DNA of 64,000 nucleotides from Bursaphelenchus xylophilus (lineage: Eukaryota > Nematoda > Chromadorea > Rhabditida > Aphelenchoididae). The notes under the pieces were generated by a model. It ran no database searches, had not been told where the DNA came from, and worked only from the letters and a program-made list of their open reading frames with translations. Below, piece by piece: positions 1 to 12,555 of the stretch (the stretch's first letter is position 1; the number at the start of each line of letters is the position of its first letter). The stretch spans positions 124,001-188,000 of the forward strand of contig CAJFCV020000004.1 in assembly GCA_904066235.2 (NCBI GenBank). The letters run 5' to 3'. The translations under genes were made by a program, and so were the position numbers.

Positions 1-160
1 GGATTCTTGTCAAAAAAATAGTGCTTAAAAAATACATGAGAGATGATAAATCACATTAAAATTTCTTCGTTATAAAAAAACAGTCATCGTTTTTTAGGCA
101 TTCCTGCAATGGCCATAGCCTTTGCAGAAATGCCGCCAAAAATTTCCATGCACTTTACTA
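1..160. other. AT-rich intergenic DNA
   Basis: No coding potential or recognisable element is seen before the first fold-back repeat begins at 161. Confidence 0.4.
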
Positions 161-402
161 CAGTGGGGGACCTGATACAGTGGCAAGAAAACGTACCATT
201 TTGCACCCGGGAAGGGTCAAAAATGTGGCAAAATGCTTCCCTCTAAAAGTGAAAAAACTTCGTTTTGCCATTTCCCTCACAAAAAGAGAGAGCGGGCGCG
301 CTTTTGAAATCGGAGTTTTTTCACTTGGAGAGGGAAGCATTTTGCCACATTTTTGATACTTCTCGGATACAAAATGGTACGTTTTTTGCCACTAGATCAG
401 GC
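161..402. mobile_element. Fold-back MITE, family A (right tip missing)
   Basis: The left end reads TA|CAGTGGGGGACCTGATACAG. The two halves are inverted copies of each other (the stretch with CGTACCATTTTGC near 190 pairs with the stretch with GCAAAATGGTACG near 370). The same family recurs at 29232-29486, 30398-30651, 45385-46040 and 45645-45888, where the right end reads GGTCCCCCACTG|TA. Here the right tip stops at GATCAGGC, so this copy is truncated. The CAGTG ends and TA duplications point to a Tc1/mariner-type non-autonomous element (inference). Confidence 0.8.
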
Positions 403-1522
403 GAGCAAAGCTTTTCTTTGCATTTCTTGGTTGTTGCACCGTGCAATAGGCATTTCTGGGCTGTCGCTCGCACCACGACTTTTATCGCACAGACAAATGC
501 CAAAAATCAGTCCGGCAACTTTCCAGAAGGACTAGTATGAAAATGCTAATAGTTTTGACCTCTAAAAATCGACCAGTCAAAAAAATTTATCAAAATTTTT
601 TGGCGAATTGGAGAAAAAAGGCTGATTTTTGGACAAACATTATAGTAATTACAACAAGAATTACGACTCCAAAATCCACATTACATTCCCGACAGACTGA
701 TATACGACAAAACAACCTTCGTATAAAACGAACTTACTCCAGTGCTGTTTCGGACAGAACCTCACTTCTGGAGCGCTTACGGACTGCAGGTTCTTCCGAA
801 ATGGACGTGAGGAAGTTTCGCATCTCCTAAATTTAAAAAAATATAAAAAATTTTTTTTTGAAAAATCAAAATTGTCAAAAAGAATTCGAAAGACTTATGA
901 AAGCAATTTCTTCCAACGCTAAATGACACGCGATGGATTTTTGCATAACATTAAAAAAAACTGTCTCAAATAACGCCCCGTTTTAAAGTGGAGTCAAATT
1001 GATGAGCAAAGAGAGAGAGATGAATAAGGACTTTTTAGAATCATTTTCGGGGCCAAATTGGATGAATTAAAATTGATGAAGCGACAAAATATCTTTTTAT
1101 TTGAAAAAATATGTTAATCATAATTTAATTAAAGTACAGACAAATTTTTTTTAGTTTTTTGTCTTTTGAGAACACAAATTACCGGTCGAAACAATAGCAT
1201 TTCAAAAAAAAATTCAGCAAAAACTAAATTTTTCTCGGAATGTCAGCTAAAATAAGGCCCATTCCGAAATTTGCACAGTAGTTTCGCACCAAAAAACGTG
1301 GCGTTTTACGTCAGGCCACGTTGAAGGGATCCCCTTTCCAAATTCCTCAACCCACAAACAACTGTTTGACATGCATGTTCGTAGGACTTTTGAAGTAGAA
1401 AAAACCAAAAAAAACGGTGGTCTTGAATGAAAGGTTCAATTTTCTTCTGATCCATCCATTTTAAATTAACAAAGAGTTGTCTAGAGGATAAATAATGAGG
1501 AATCACGGCCTGCATTTTTTTA
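403..1522. other. Intergenic DNA without a supported gene
   Basis: AT-rich sequence. Open frames of up to about 97 codons have no recognisable domain and no splice-linked continuation. No promoter, RNA gene or repeat is recognised here. Confidence 0.4.
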
Positions 1523-1524
1523 TA

Positions 1525-2197
1525 CAGGGTGTTCCAAGAATTATGGAAAAAACTATTCGTTAATAACTTTGTGCTCGTTGGTCCAATCCGAAAAAATTTT
1601 TTTGCATTTTGCAGAAAACCCTTGGAGTTTTTAGAATCAAAAAAGATTTTTTCGTTTTATCGGCGGAGACTTCCGTAATCCGCCTTGAATTCGGCGGAGT
1701 GCTTTTTCAAAAACGAGGCTGTAAAATGTGTTCATTTTTTTCTCCGCCGATTTCTCCGCCGAATTGCCTTTTTTTCTTCTCTCAGTAGGCCGAAGATGTA
1801 ATAAGTCGTTTTTAGACGCCATGCCACCAGGAATACCTACGTTTTGGTTTTAGCCAATTTTGACTCTCAAAAGTCGAAGAAAAATCCTCCGCCGAGGTTA
1901 AAAAATGTCTCCGCCGAATGACAAAAATTTGAAACAAATGTCATATTGTATCTATTGAATCCTCTCCCGCCCATTTACTCCACACATACAACAATTTGCA
2001 GCCTCGTTTGTGAAAAAAGCACTCCGCCGAATTCAAGGAGGATTACCGGAGTCTCCGCCGATCAATGAAAAAAAAATTTTTCTTGATTCTAAAAACTCAA
2101 AAGTTTTCCTGTAAAATGCAAAAAAATTTTTTGGATTGGACCACCGAGCACAAAGTTATTAATGAATAGTTTTTTCCATAATTCTAGGAACACCCTG
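1525..2197. mobile_element. 673-bp fold-back element rich in TCCGCCGA
   Basis: The ends are TA|CAGGGTGTTCC and GGAACACCCTG|TA. The arms are long inverted repeats: the left arm around 1545-1720 (AACTTTGTGCTCG, GATTTTTTCG, CGGCGGAGTGC) is matched in reverse around 2000-2180. The interior is rich in the motif TCCGCCGA. TA target duplications suggest a mariner-type non-autonomous element. Open frames inside it are shadows of the repeat. Confidence 0.8.
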
Positions 2198-2311
2198 TAT
2201 ATTCGAAAAAATGTTGAAAAGTCAAAAATCCGACCCAAATTTTTTTCAACGCAAGTTTACAAGGTCCCGACTCTCGGATTCTCTTGAAATTTTTTCTGCT
2301 TGCCCATTCTA

Positions 2312-2510
2312 ACAGGGGAGTACTCCAAGTGCGACGCTCAGATTTTGATGAACTTGGCACAAATTTGGAATAACTTTTTCTAAGATATATGCGAGAATCC
2401 TAGCTCGCGCTTTGCAGAAACAACCGACATGTTTAGATTAAAAGTCGGCCAAAATTTAGGACTTTTTGCCGAATTTCGGCTCGAAAAGTTTCATGCCTAT
2501 TTCTACCGTA
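2312..2510 (+). repeat. MITE family B, left part only
   Basis: It begins AGGGGAGTACTCCAAGTGCGACGCTCAG and follows the family B consensus (complete copy at 24543-24988) up to the segment with TTTCTACCGTAAAGGAT, then diverges. Downstream of it (2510-2829) is AT-rich DNA that may hold the 3' UTR of the minus-strand thioesterase gene; TTTATT at 2613-2618 would be AATAAA on the minus strand. Confidence 0.7.
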
Positions 2511-2829
2511 AAGGATCTTCAACATCCCCTATTACCCAGACGCCCATTTCCAAATCAAAAAACGAGCGGCAAAGCGGTGGGCTGAGAAATAAATTTTTTG
2601 TTTTGACTCGTTTTTTATTTGAATTGGCCCACAATTTTTTCGCAAAATCAACGCTGCAGGAATTAAAAATAAAATGGGGGAAACTGCAAGATGTTCCCAC
2701 GTTAAATTTGTTTTTCGAAATTAAAATCAACAAATTTTTTTTTAATTTTTTTGAACATACAATTTTTACAAATTTAAGAAAATTTATCACATCAGACGCT
2801 AGTTATGTCAGCTTTTATCCAGCGTAATC

Positions 2830-5152
2830 TTAGAGTTTGGAGAGGGTTTTTAGCCGGGCCAGACTTTCTTGTCCGCCCGAGGCGATTAGTTTACCATCCC
2901 GCGTCCAAATAGAGCACGCTCCAAATGCCGTTCCACTATCTGAAAATTGAAAAAAAAGCGTTTCGAAAATAGAACTTGACACGCCATTTTCGGCTATAAA
3001 TCTGCTGAAAAAATTGAGGTATTCAAGGATTTTTGCAGATAAGCAGTTTGCAAAACCAGGAGACTGGCAAAGAAAAAAATTATTTAGGAAGCTCTTTATA
3101 ATCTGTATTGAATATCCCCACAAATCAACCGCTAAAAAATCCAAATTTTCCTACCTGCATTCGGACTCTGGGCATTGATAAAAATCCAATCATCAGCGCG
3201 AAAGTCGAAATTGTGGAACCAAATTGTGTGATCCAAACTTGTGGCGTGTGCTGCATCATGACCATGGCTCAAATGTGGGCCAACATTGCATGAAGCCATG
3301 GTCTGATCGGAGACATAACTGATAAGCAGCTGATGTATGATTTTTGGGAGCTTCGGATCCGTTAACGGGACCCTTGTTTTGAACCAATACTGAACCGGGT
3401 CGTTTTTATACGGCTCGACGAAAAAGTAGGCGCGAGGATTGACGAATCGGAACTGAAAAATAACATCCGTTTAGAAATACCCTCTGTCAATTTTCGATAT
3501 CAAAAAAAAGCGTTTAGGACCTGGCAAGCTTATTTGGCCAATAACTTGAAAAATAGTGGATCAAAATCTACAAAATTAACATTTATGAAATCTCGAGATC
3601 CCATATCTTACGGCAAAATAACTCTTTATTGCTAAAAAGCCATCAGGAAGTCGGTGAACATCAGGTTTATAAGCTTTCTCCCCATCAAGCCATGAAAAAC
3701 GGCCGTTCTCAAAATGAAAATTGAAAATTTGCCGAAATCAGTGGAAAAAAACTTGAATTGAAAAAACCTGAGGGGACGTTATGGCAAAAAATTATACGTT
3801 CGAAAAAACATAAGCCCTTTGGATCCGAGAAATATATTTTGCGTTAATTTTCGTCCAGTATTTTTTCATTTATATTTCTCGGATACAAGGGCTTACATTT
3901 TTTCGTACGTATAATTTTTTTGCCATAATATCCCCGCAAGATTTTGCTATTCAAGTTTTTTCAACTGATTTCGGCAAATTTTCAATTTTCATTTTTGAGA
4001 ACGGCCGTTTTGCATGGCTTTATGGTGGAAAGCTTATAAAACTGATGTTCACAGACTTCCTTAGGGCTTTTTAGCAATAGAGAGTTATCTTCCCTAAAGA
4101 TCGGGGACTTTTAGATCTCAGAAATGTTATTTTTGTAAATTTGAGTCCATTATTTTTAAAGTTATTGGCAAAATAAATCTGTCATGTCTCCCTGGCCCTT
4201 CTGGTTACAAAAAAACTGTTTTCGCGTAACTTACATCCGTAATATTGGTTTCTCTATCGAAATACCTTCGCTGTATGTGAGACAACGTCCGTTCGTCCAG
4301 TCTTTCCTCACCGTTTTCATGGCGTTTCAGAGATTCTTCGAGAAATTCGTACATGTCTTGACATTGCTCGGGAGGTGGGACCTTTGGCATTTCAATTGAG
4401 TGGATCATAGTGGGCTCGAAGGGCTGGAAATGAAATAAAATAATACTTAAAAATGAATACTGAAAAAAATGTGAAAACTGAAAAAAATTTCTAAGCATTG
4501 GCTAAGTTATAAAAAATACGTTAATCATGTAAATTTACTTTATAAAAGTTGCCCAGCCCCGCAAAGACCACTTTTCCATCCTGTCGGCCTTCCACGTATC
4601 GAGCAGAGAAGGATTTGCCATCTCGCAACTTCTTCACTTGATAATCCATCGGTTTTTGGGTGTCGGCTGAAAACTTGTCCATGAAGCCTCGACCACTTAC
4701 AAGGTCCAACGTAAAGACCATGGAAGCTGGTTGGTCTAAACTCCTGATCCACCTCATTCTGAGCGGCCAAAAGAGCTTGGGCATACATCAAACCGCCGTA
4801 AAGATTCGGGCCCATTGGGGAACTTTCTCCATGAAATCGATACCTAAAATAATATAAAAATACTCAGAACCGCTCAAAATTATGTTTCAACTTCCAAATT
4901 GCTTGATAAAAAGACTTATCGAGCCAGATTCGAGTTAACTTACACGTAACTTCCATCACTTTTCTTCTCAGCTTCGAATAATTTGAGAAATTCTGTCGGC
5001 TTCACCTGCGGCAAATTTGGTGGCTGAAATCGGAACCAGCCTTTGGGGACGTGTGCTGGCACGTTCAGCTTTTCTGCATCAATTCTGGTATAAATAAACC
5101 GTCGATTTCCCGATTTAACACCATTTTCGAGAAACTTTAGGGTCTTTTCCAT
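2830..5152 (-). CDS. Peroxisomal acyl-CoA thioesterase, ACOT8/TesB family
   Basis: Hydrolyses acyl-CoA to free acid and CoA in peroxisomal lipid metabolism (family knowledge). Six exons, minus strand: 5152-4944, 4843-4701, 4666-4539, 4423-4235, 3452-3155, 2939-2830. All junctions keep frame and give 358 aa, near the human ACOT8 length. Two HotDog halves are visible. The N-terminal half has YRFHGESSP, NLYGGLMYAQALLAAQ and QVKKLRDGKSFSAR; the C-terminal half has SYVSDQ and SLDHTIWFH (residues 295-303). Candidate catalytic residues by family alignment are D272, S295 (or T294) and Q346 (GGQES). The protein ends in SKL, a canonical peroxisomal targeting signal (PTS1). Start choice: first ATG, 10 nt after an acceptor-like TATTATTTTAG (5164-5163), possibly a trans-splice site. 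Odd points: intron 2 is only 34 nt (4700-4667), and intron 4 (4234-3453) holds a fold-back repeat. Family assignment is firm; the exact paralogue is not. Confidence 0.9.
3508..4195. repeat. Fold-back repeat (family C) inside thioesterase intron 4
   Basis: An imperfect inverted repeat of about 330 bp per arm, centred near 3852. GGCAAGCTTATTTGGCC near 3526 mirrors GGCAAAATAAATCTG near 4167; AACGGCCGTTCTC near 3700 mirrors GAGAACGGCCGTT near 4000; the arms meet around TTCGTCCAG. Related diverged sequence (TAACTTGGGAA..., CGGAGGGCTTTT...) occurs in introns of the other genes (20104-20345, 32572-32850, 56125-56410). No clear terminal target duplication is seen. Confidence 0.75.
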
Positions 5153-8100
5153 ATCAAGGCACCTAAAATAATATAAATTAAGCAACGAAAAGGTAATAGA
5201 ATTAAAAATAAATTTATACAAACTAAAATAAGTTTCAGTTGAGCTGATTATGTTAGAAAGAAGGTGTGATTCAAAGATCTAGAGGTATGAATGAAAATAA
5301 AAAGAGCACAAGGCTTGTAGTCTTCGGACTTTGTGCGAAAGAAAAAAGGAAGCGAAAATATCGACTATAAAACATAAGATATAAAAATTTGGATGATTTA
5401 CCCTCTGTTCTTCATGAAATTGCCGAAACCATCAGAAAAATTCACAATTTTTACGAAAGTGGCGGAATGCCACAGATTTTTGGCATTCAATGTTTTCGTT
5501 ATGGGACTGTTTTAATAATGAAATTAGATGCTCTAATTTTGATGAAGTTTGTGCAAAGATGACGGAAAAAATAACTGCATCCTGTCAGTGCATTAATTTT
5601 CAGGCATTCTCTTTGCATACTATCTGCAGCTTCCAACCAATTGTTTATGGGAACTCCGACTGGGAAGTGCTTGAAGACCCCGCATTCGGTTTAATTCGGT
5701 TAATCTTGAAAAGTTGCCTCTTTTGGAATGGGGTTGAAGGCCGTGAGAATGGTCGGGATCTTAAGAAATTAAGAATGGCGCCAAAGCAGCGGGTGCGGAT
5801 TTTGCGCATTTCGTGCGGTCATTGTTGAATGTGTATGCGGAATCTTTGTTCTTTATGCTAAAAAGGCAATTGTAAAAATTATTTCGAAAGTAACGATTTT
5901 ACTGACTGGGAAATACGTCCGTGCGAGGTTTGGATTTTGATAAAACTTGGCACAAATTTAGAATATTTTTTCTGAGGCATGTCCGAGACATTTCTATGTC
6001 AAAAGTTGGCAAAAATTTTAAACTTTTTTAGAAATTTTGGCACAAAAAGTTTCACCTCTATTTCTACCGTAAAGTGTAATATTTCCACAAAAAAAAATTA
6101 ATTTTTTCGCATGAAACTAGCAAAGTTATGAGCAAAAAGTTTTATTCTCTCTGACCGCCCTTCGCGTTTTGTGTGCTCTCTCGGCCGCAACGATCGTTGA
6201 ATATCTTGGCTCCGCTTGCAAAGCGGGAGCTGAAACTTCCAGGAGTCGATATTTAGTTCATGCCCGACACGCGTGCTAAATAAAAAAAATTGAGTGTTTC
6301 CCTCAGGGTAATCCTCATTGTATAGAGACCCGCTGAAAAAATTCATTATTTCTCCCAAATTAATCAAAATCTGCGCATTTGGGTCCGAAAAATCGGCTTT
6401 AAAGACGCATTTTTCGATTTTAATTTCCCTAAAATCCATTAAAATCACGATAAATCTTCTCCTAGCTAAGCAACCTTTGCGCTCTTACCTTTTCCTCCAC
6501 AAAGGAACATAAACTTTGTTCTTGAAAACTGCCGCAATTTCCATCGTATTGGCTAGACATTTCAGTTATGACCATAAAGTGTTTTCCTCTCTGACCGCTC
6601 TCCACTTTTGGTGTACTTTCCCGGCGGCAATGATCGTTCAATATCTCAGCGGCGCTTGCAGAGCGCAAGCTAAAACTTTCAGGAATTGATGTTTAGTCCA
6701 TGCCCGGCGAGTACGCAAGATTTGAAAGAAAATGTGAGCGTCGCACTTGTGTCACTTCCTTTGTCCGCATTTTCTCCAAGTCGTATTTTAGACCATATTT
6801 TTTTAAAGTCAGCATTTTTCAATCGGCTCATTTTGAGCCAGTAGTTTTTTAAATAGCCTATTTTCAAGCAGCGCATTTTAAACCTGTATTTTTTCACAAC
6901 AACATTTTTTTCAAAATGCAGGCCTTTTCTAAAGATAACTTCCCGCCCATTGCTCAAAGATTGATAAGACCTTGGGCTCGACTTAATTTAAATTCGGCGC
7001 GTCAAATTGTGCGCAATTGTTTGAAGTCCGGTCGCTTGGCTGTCCCTTTTCCGGCTTAGCGGAAGAAGCGCGGCACAAAATGAGAAGAATGTCTTTATAA
7101 AGACTTGCGTCAACTTCATTTCAGACGAAACACCATGGTCATGACTTGGTTTGAACACTCCAAATTTTATGATTGATGGTGGTCATTATGAGGCGAATGT
7201 AAATAAAATTGTTGCATTGCTTCTTAGGGAATTTAACTGCCGAAGGCATGATGACTTTTTTTGATATGAAAATTTTCATTTTTTATTCTTTTAATAAAAA
7301 CTAAGCTCACATTTTTTTTACTGGAACGTAATTTTTTTTATGAAAGAGTTTACCGTTCAAAGTTAACAAAGATATAGACAAAAGCCTTTTTTCTCTTCGT
7401 TTCTCCTCATTTCCATACTCTCTTCTCTTCAAGATCGCTGAATGGCTCCGCTCTCTCTGCAAAGCGCTAAAAAAATTTTTCAGCAATAGAAACCTGGCCT
7501 CACAAGGAAAATTATGGAGAATCTAAAGATAATTCAAGCGTCGCACTTCGATTACTACCTCTACAAACTTATTTGTCCCATCAGTAGGCTGTCCACGTAT
7601 TGCTCTCCAAACAAACAGCAATTTCTCAGTTTTAACTCTGGATTTCCGTATCCATTTCCTCTCCGTCTCATCCTAACTGACCCATGGTCCATTCGCAAAC
7701 GCTCTTCCCAACTTTTTTGCAAGCCTAATTTCCATGCGCATCCCTTCTTTGAACCCGCCCCGAACAATGGGCCGATTAGTGGGAAACGCGGGAAAAGCGT
7801 TTTATTCAAGACCTTTTGTTAGCATAGTGCGGGTCATTTCGCGTGTAATTTAGTCATGCCTCCACGCCTAAGACGCTTATCACACGAGGATTTTGATTCC
7901 GGATAGTGCAAGGTTTTTTGCAGAGTTTTTGTTTGAGGAAGGTGAGAAGAATGACCACTCCTGTGGGTGTAGGAGACTTTTATATAGTTTTGGAGGTTAA
8001 ATCTTTGAGCTATGAGCTATGGGGTTGAAGTAGAAGGCTCGTTGATATCCGAAAAATTATTTCATTGATACGAGATTAGATCATAGTCAAAAAAATTCAT

Positions 8101-11100
8101 AGAAGCGGTATACCAAAACTCACTTTTTTTATCTTTCTTCAAATTAAACACCCTAAGTAGGCCATAGATTTATGTCTGAAAATTTTAGCCTTCTACTTGC
8201 ATCCGCAGCCGAGAAACGCAGTTTTTAGCAAAATCTAAAGGTTCCAGTTCGGGGTCCCCCACTAAAAATTTAGAAGGAAAATTTACGAAAAAAATCAATT
8301 TTCGAAATTTGATTTTTAACCGAAATTTAAAAATTGTTCCGATTTTCCCTCCTGTTCCGCTCGGGCAAACTTATAATCCGTTGGTTAAACGGACGTGGCC
8401 GAACGCTCTAATTTAGTTTGCGCAAGTGTTGCCGACATGTTTAAACTTGTCGCATAATAAGAGAAAATGTTTCTCGCGCCCCCCAAAATTCGGGCGGAAA
8501 CGTTCATTTGGCCGTCGGATGAGTAACGATGACTCAACCGCCCATTTTAAGGTTGCCCTTGGGAAATGGGGCTACTCGATTGTTATTTTTTTCCAGTTCA
8601 TTTATAAGTGCGAAGAATGTTGCCCGAGGTCCGCGGGGGCTCTTCGGAAAAAACGAATTATTGCTTTCGTTTAGGGGTTATGGTCGGTTTGGAGGAGCGG
8701 GGAATAAGAATTGACCGTTATAACGGCATAGCCCGAGTCTAAAAGGCCAGTTTTTTCGTATTTATTATAGTAACAAGGAACGTGCTAGAGGCCAAAAAAA
8801 AATTTTAATTAAATGAAAATTGAAAATTTTTTTTGCAGAAACCTTTGGGATTTTTATGCCGGAATTTTTCAAAAAATTGGCTTTGAAATTTTACTTGTAA
8901 GTTTCTCTATTGATGGGATAATACTCCTACAAAAAAAACCAAAATTTTCCAAACAAGATTCGCAGAGATACTGACATAAAAAGTTGTCCGGACGGCTCTC
9001 CTCATTTGCGTGATCTCTCGAAAAAAGGTTGCGCAGTTACTCCGCTGCAGGCGCAAATCGCCAGCTTGAATTTTTAGCAATTTATAAGTGGCTAATCTAG
9101 TATCCTGCAAATTTTGAGTGGAATTTGGCTATCCGACTTTGAGAAATTTGTGTTTATATTACTCATGACTTTAATGCCCGCGGCTGCAAACATTGTTGAA
9201 TATCTCGGTTGGAGTCGCGAAACGAGAGCTATGATTTTTAGGGGTTGATGTGTAGAGTAGCAAGAGTAAGTCGACAAAATTTTTAGAAAATTTGAGTGTT
9301 TTGCCTCAGCCAATTAACCCATTCTTTGATAAAAAGTCGTAATAATGGATGTTTATTGATTTTGATTTTTAAAACATCTAGTTTGCTAACCAGCGGCTAC
9401 ATTATAAAGAAGAAAGCATTTTAGCTTTCGTATGCCCTTTTTTCCCCCAAAAACAGCAGTAAGTTTTTTAGAGTGAGTCATTAAAACGGGGGATAGTTAA
9501 CTTTTCGAGAGAGTGGGTCATTTCCCGGGCCATCATTAAAAGTTATTATAAGTCATTCAGTGTGAGGTTATTGGCTTTTCCACAGCCCGCGGTTATATAA
9601 CTATTTTCCGAAGTTTACTATCCGAAAAAATATTTTTATTACTATTAAAAATTTTTTCTTGAATTTAAAACAAAAATAATATTTTACCCACCAAAACTAC
9701 CGTAATTCTAATCAAAAAATCCTAATTATTCGCAGGACAATTTTCGATTCCTCACCTTTTTCCATACGAATTCCAAACGACCTTAGCGACAGGAATTACA
9801 TTCATCGATAAATTCTGACACAAAAGGTCAAGTTCCCTCGTTTTTTGCGAACTCAAAACCCGCGCTTGCAAAGACGAATGCCAAAGTTTGTTTTTCGGTG
9901 ATTTTTTGCAACGAAAAATGTTTTTTAAACTGCCGGTTCCGCGTCCCGGATTCGAAAATCTTGGATTTGACGAAAGACATAAGTGTTTTTTAAGAGAAAA
10001 AATGTTGGGTACCCGCTCAGGTATTTCCGTAAATTTTGGATATGTATTTTATGCTGGGGCTACGGTTTTTTTCGTGTATTTTTAGTTCAAGAATCATCGG
10101 GTCGCAAAGGAAAAATGTTGATATATGCATTGCAAAGGACGGCTAAGACGGGTGAAATCATCCGCAAGTTCTAACATACATATCTAAGAGCTTATCTTTG
10201 GCTATTTATAAGGTCAAAATATCGATTTTTCGATCTTACAAGGGAAGTAAGTACCATATGTGCGACGCTTAGGTTTCCTTTAAATTTTGCACATACGTCG
10301 GCCATAGACTGGATATCAATTCCTGAAAGTTTTAGCTCGCGGTTTGCAGGCGCCGCCGAAATATTTAACGATTTTTTCCGCCGAGAGAGCACGCTAAACG
10401 TGGAGAGCGGTCAGAGAGAAAAACGTTTTTTGGCCATAACTTTGGCAGTTTCGAGCGGAAAAATCTGATTTTTTGTAGAAACATTATGCTTTACGGTAGA
10501 AATAGGCATGAAACTTTTCATGCCAAAATTCGTCAAAAAGTCTTAAATTTTCGCCGACTTTCGATCTAAAAATCTCGGTTGTCTCTGTAAAGCGCGAGCT
10601 AGGATTATCGCATTGATTTTTTCGTTGGGTCATCAGTTGAAAAAAATTTAATCTTATATACAAAAAATTAAAAACTTCTGTCCAACATTTGTGCAGTGGT
10701 TTCTTTTTTGTTGCACCTCGTGGGATCGTATAATCCAATCTCCCCTCTTCAAAATTGAATCTCAGACGACCTAATCATGTAATACTGCGCCGCACATTCA
10801 CCGCAGATGTTATTTCCCCCCATTCTCGGCGAGCAAAGTGTCGAACATCTGCGCGAACGGAACGTCGTCCAAAGCTCGAAAAGTGTTATTTACTTTTAAT
10901 TTCCTGATTTTCTTTATTTCCCCTCCCGACTTGTCGTATAGTTTCGGTTTCGGCCCTTCCTTGCGGCCGTCTTACTTCCCCATTTTTGGTCGGGTCTAAA
11001 CAAATTTAGTCCCGAAGTCCGGATTCGGATGACTCCGGAAAGAAGCCAAATCACAAGAAAAGAGCTTCGACCCGCGCTTGCAGATGCTTTTTACTAACTA

Positions 11101-12306
11101 CAAGTGCTTGTTGGATTAGAAAAAACGGTGTCGAAACATCGAGTTTTTTGGATCGGCCGATTCTTTTGCTTGAAATAACTTTGAAGAGATATTGGGAAAC
11201 TTGAGGTAAATAAAAAATAGGCTTTTTTAAGCAATCTTCAAGATTTTTAGCTTGTGTTTTGTGGCAGGGTCCGCGATTTTGATGCTAGAACTACTGAAGG
11301 TTGCAAAAAAAATCGATGAAGGCGGACAGGGGGGACCAGGGCAATATTTTCAAATTTAAATTTTTGGTGAAGGCTCTGATTAAATCTTTGACCCAAATTT
11401 TGATTAAAGTTTTGTATGGCCTAACTGGGGCTTTCAACAGGCATTTGCAGTAATCATCAATTTTTTACAAAAAAATTTTGTTTAAAAAAATTTGGACTCG
11501 ATACATTTTTTCATGTCTTCCAATTCAAATATTTTCCCATATTTACAGTATTTTTTTTCTTTTTTGTCTTACCGCAAAAACCCATTCAAAACAATAATTT
11601 GGCCGGCCATGATCCGATTCTCTCTGTTCTTTGGAGCGCGCCCGATTTCCGGTGCGCGGGCCTTTGTGGGGATTGGAATTGGTTCGGCATGGATTTTAGA
11701 TGTCATTATTGGTGAGTGGTTGGATTGAATTTGTTTTTTTTGGATACAGTCATACCGTTGTGCAACAAGTCAGCAAAAAAAAATTTTGTTGTTATAGAAA
11801 GGTGTCGTTCTAAGCCCTAGAAATTCGTATTTCAAAAATTAAACGCAAGAAAAAAAAAAGTTTTTTTGTTCCTTTTTTAATAACTTTTGTAATATCCATT
11901 ACATTAAGCCCATAAAAAGAGCAAAAAAATATCCATCTGCTATGGATTTTACTTTCCTCTTGTTTGGAACACTTCGAAACATGTTTTCAAGCCCTTTTCT
12001 CCAGCTTTGGAACGTCATCCGATTAGTTTTTCTTTTTTTCTGCAACTTGGATTTGCTTTTAGTACTTGATCTGAGACTATGTTTGCCTTTTTCTCCCCAA
12101 GAGATGGTCGGTTTCAATGAGTTGCTATGACAGTCTAGGACAATACTTTTGTTTGCAAATGGCTTGAAATCCTTCAAATCCTCTTTCAAAGACATATTTC
12201 GAACGTTGTCATTGTCAGCTTGGCTCCGTTTTCTCTTTTGCCAATTTGCTCAAAGGCTAAAATGTTTTCTATCATTGAAATTTAAAAAATTTTCTAAAAA
12301 AATATT
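5153..12306. other. Long intergenic interval, no supported gene
   Basis: No open frame here shows a recognisable domain or splices into a longer one. Diverged pieces of MITE family B are visible by the block AGAGAGCACGC...GAGCGGTCAGAGAGAAAA or its complement at about 5920-6260, 6575-6750 and 8990-9250. A locally GC-richer stretch at about 6960-7080 and 7680-7800 has no reading I can support. The interval may hold regulatory DNA for the divergently placed thioesterase and L1CAM genes; that is inference. Confidence 0.35.
10228..10610 (-). repeat. MITE family B, truncated, reverse orientation
   Basis: Reads as the reverse of the family consensus: GTGCGACGCTTAGG, then GCCGAAATATTTAACG, GAGAGAGCACGCTAAACGTGG, TTTACGGTAGAAATAGGCATG, ending near GCGCGAGCTAGGATTATCGCAT. 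The second terminal repeat is missing. Downstream, 10780-11060 is unusually GC-rich for this region but non-coding as far as I can see. Confidence 0.7.
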
Positions 12307-12307
12307 A

Positions 12308-12553
12308 CAGGGTGGGGCATCTTTATGGCCCGATTTGAATTGGCTATAACTTCTTTAGTTTTCGGCCAAATCTTAAAATTCTTTTTTCCCCTGAATCCTC
12401 TAACTGTAGATAACACTTACTATGTATAACATATTTACTATCAAACAAAATGGGGTTGTCTGTGGATTCAGGGAAAAAAGAATTTTAAGATTTGGCCAAA
12501 AACTAAAGAAGTTATAGCCAATTCAAATCGGGCCACAAAGATGCCCCACCCTG
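12308..12553. mobile_element. 246-bp fold-back MITE
   Basis: The ends are TA|CAGGGTGGGGCATC and GATGCCCCACCCTG|TA. The arms are about 95 bp of near-perfect inverted repeat (CCGATTTGAATTGGCTATAAC versus its complement), around a short AT-rich spacer with AACACTTACTATG. Target duplication TA and the small size fit a Tc1/mariner-derived MITE. Confidence 0.85.
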
Positions 12554-12555
12554 TA

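Noticed and set aside
4521..4784. Continuous thioesterase exon without the 34-nt intron
   Set aside because: Without splicing the two halves are in different frames; removing 4667-4700 gives VGPSDTQKPMDYQV, which aligns with the family.
5490..5828. 112-codon open frame downstream of the thioesterase 5' end
   Set aside because: No recognisable domain, irregular composition, and no splice-linked exons.
11492..11728. Open frame of 78 codons with a donor-like GGTGAGTGG near its end
   Set aside because: No domain, no partner exon found and most of its start is AT-rich filler.
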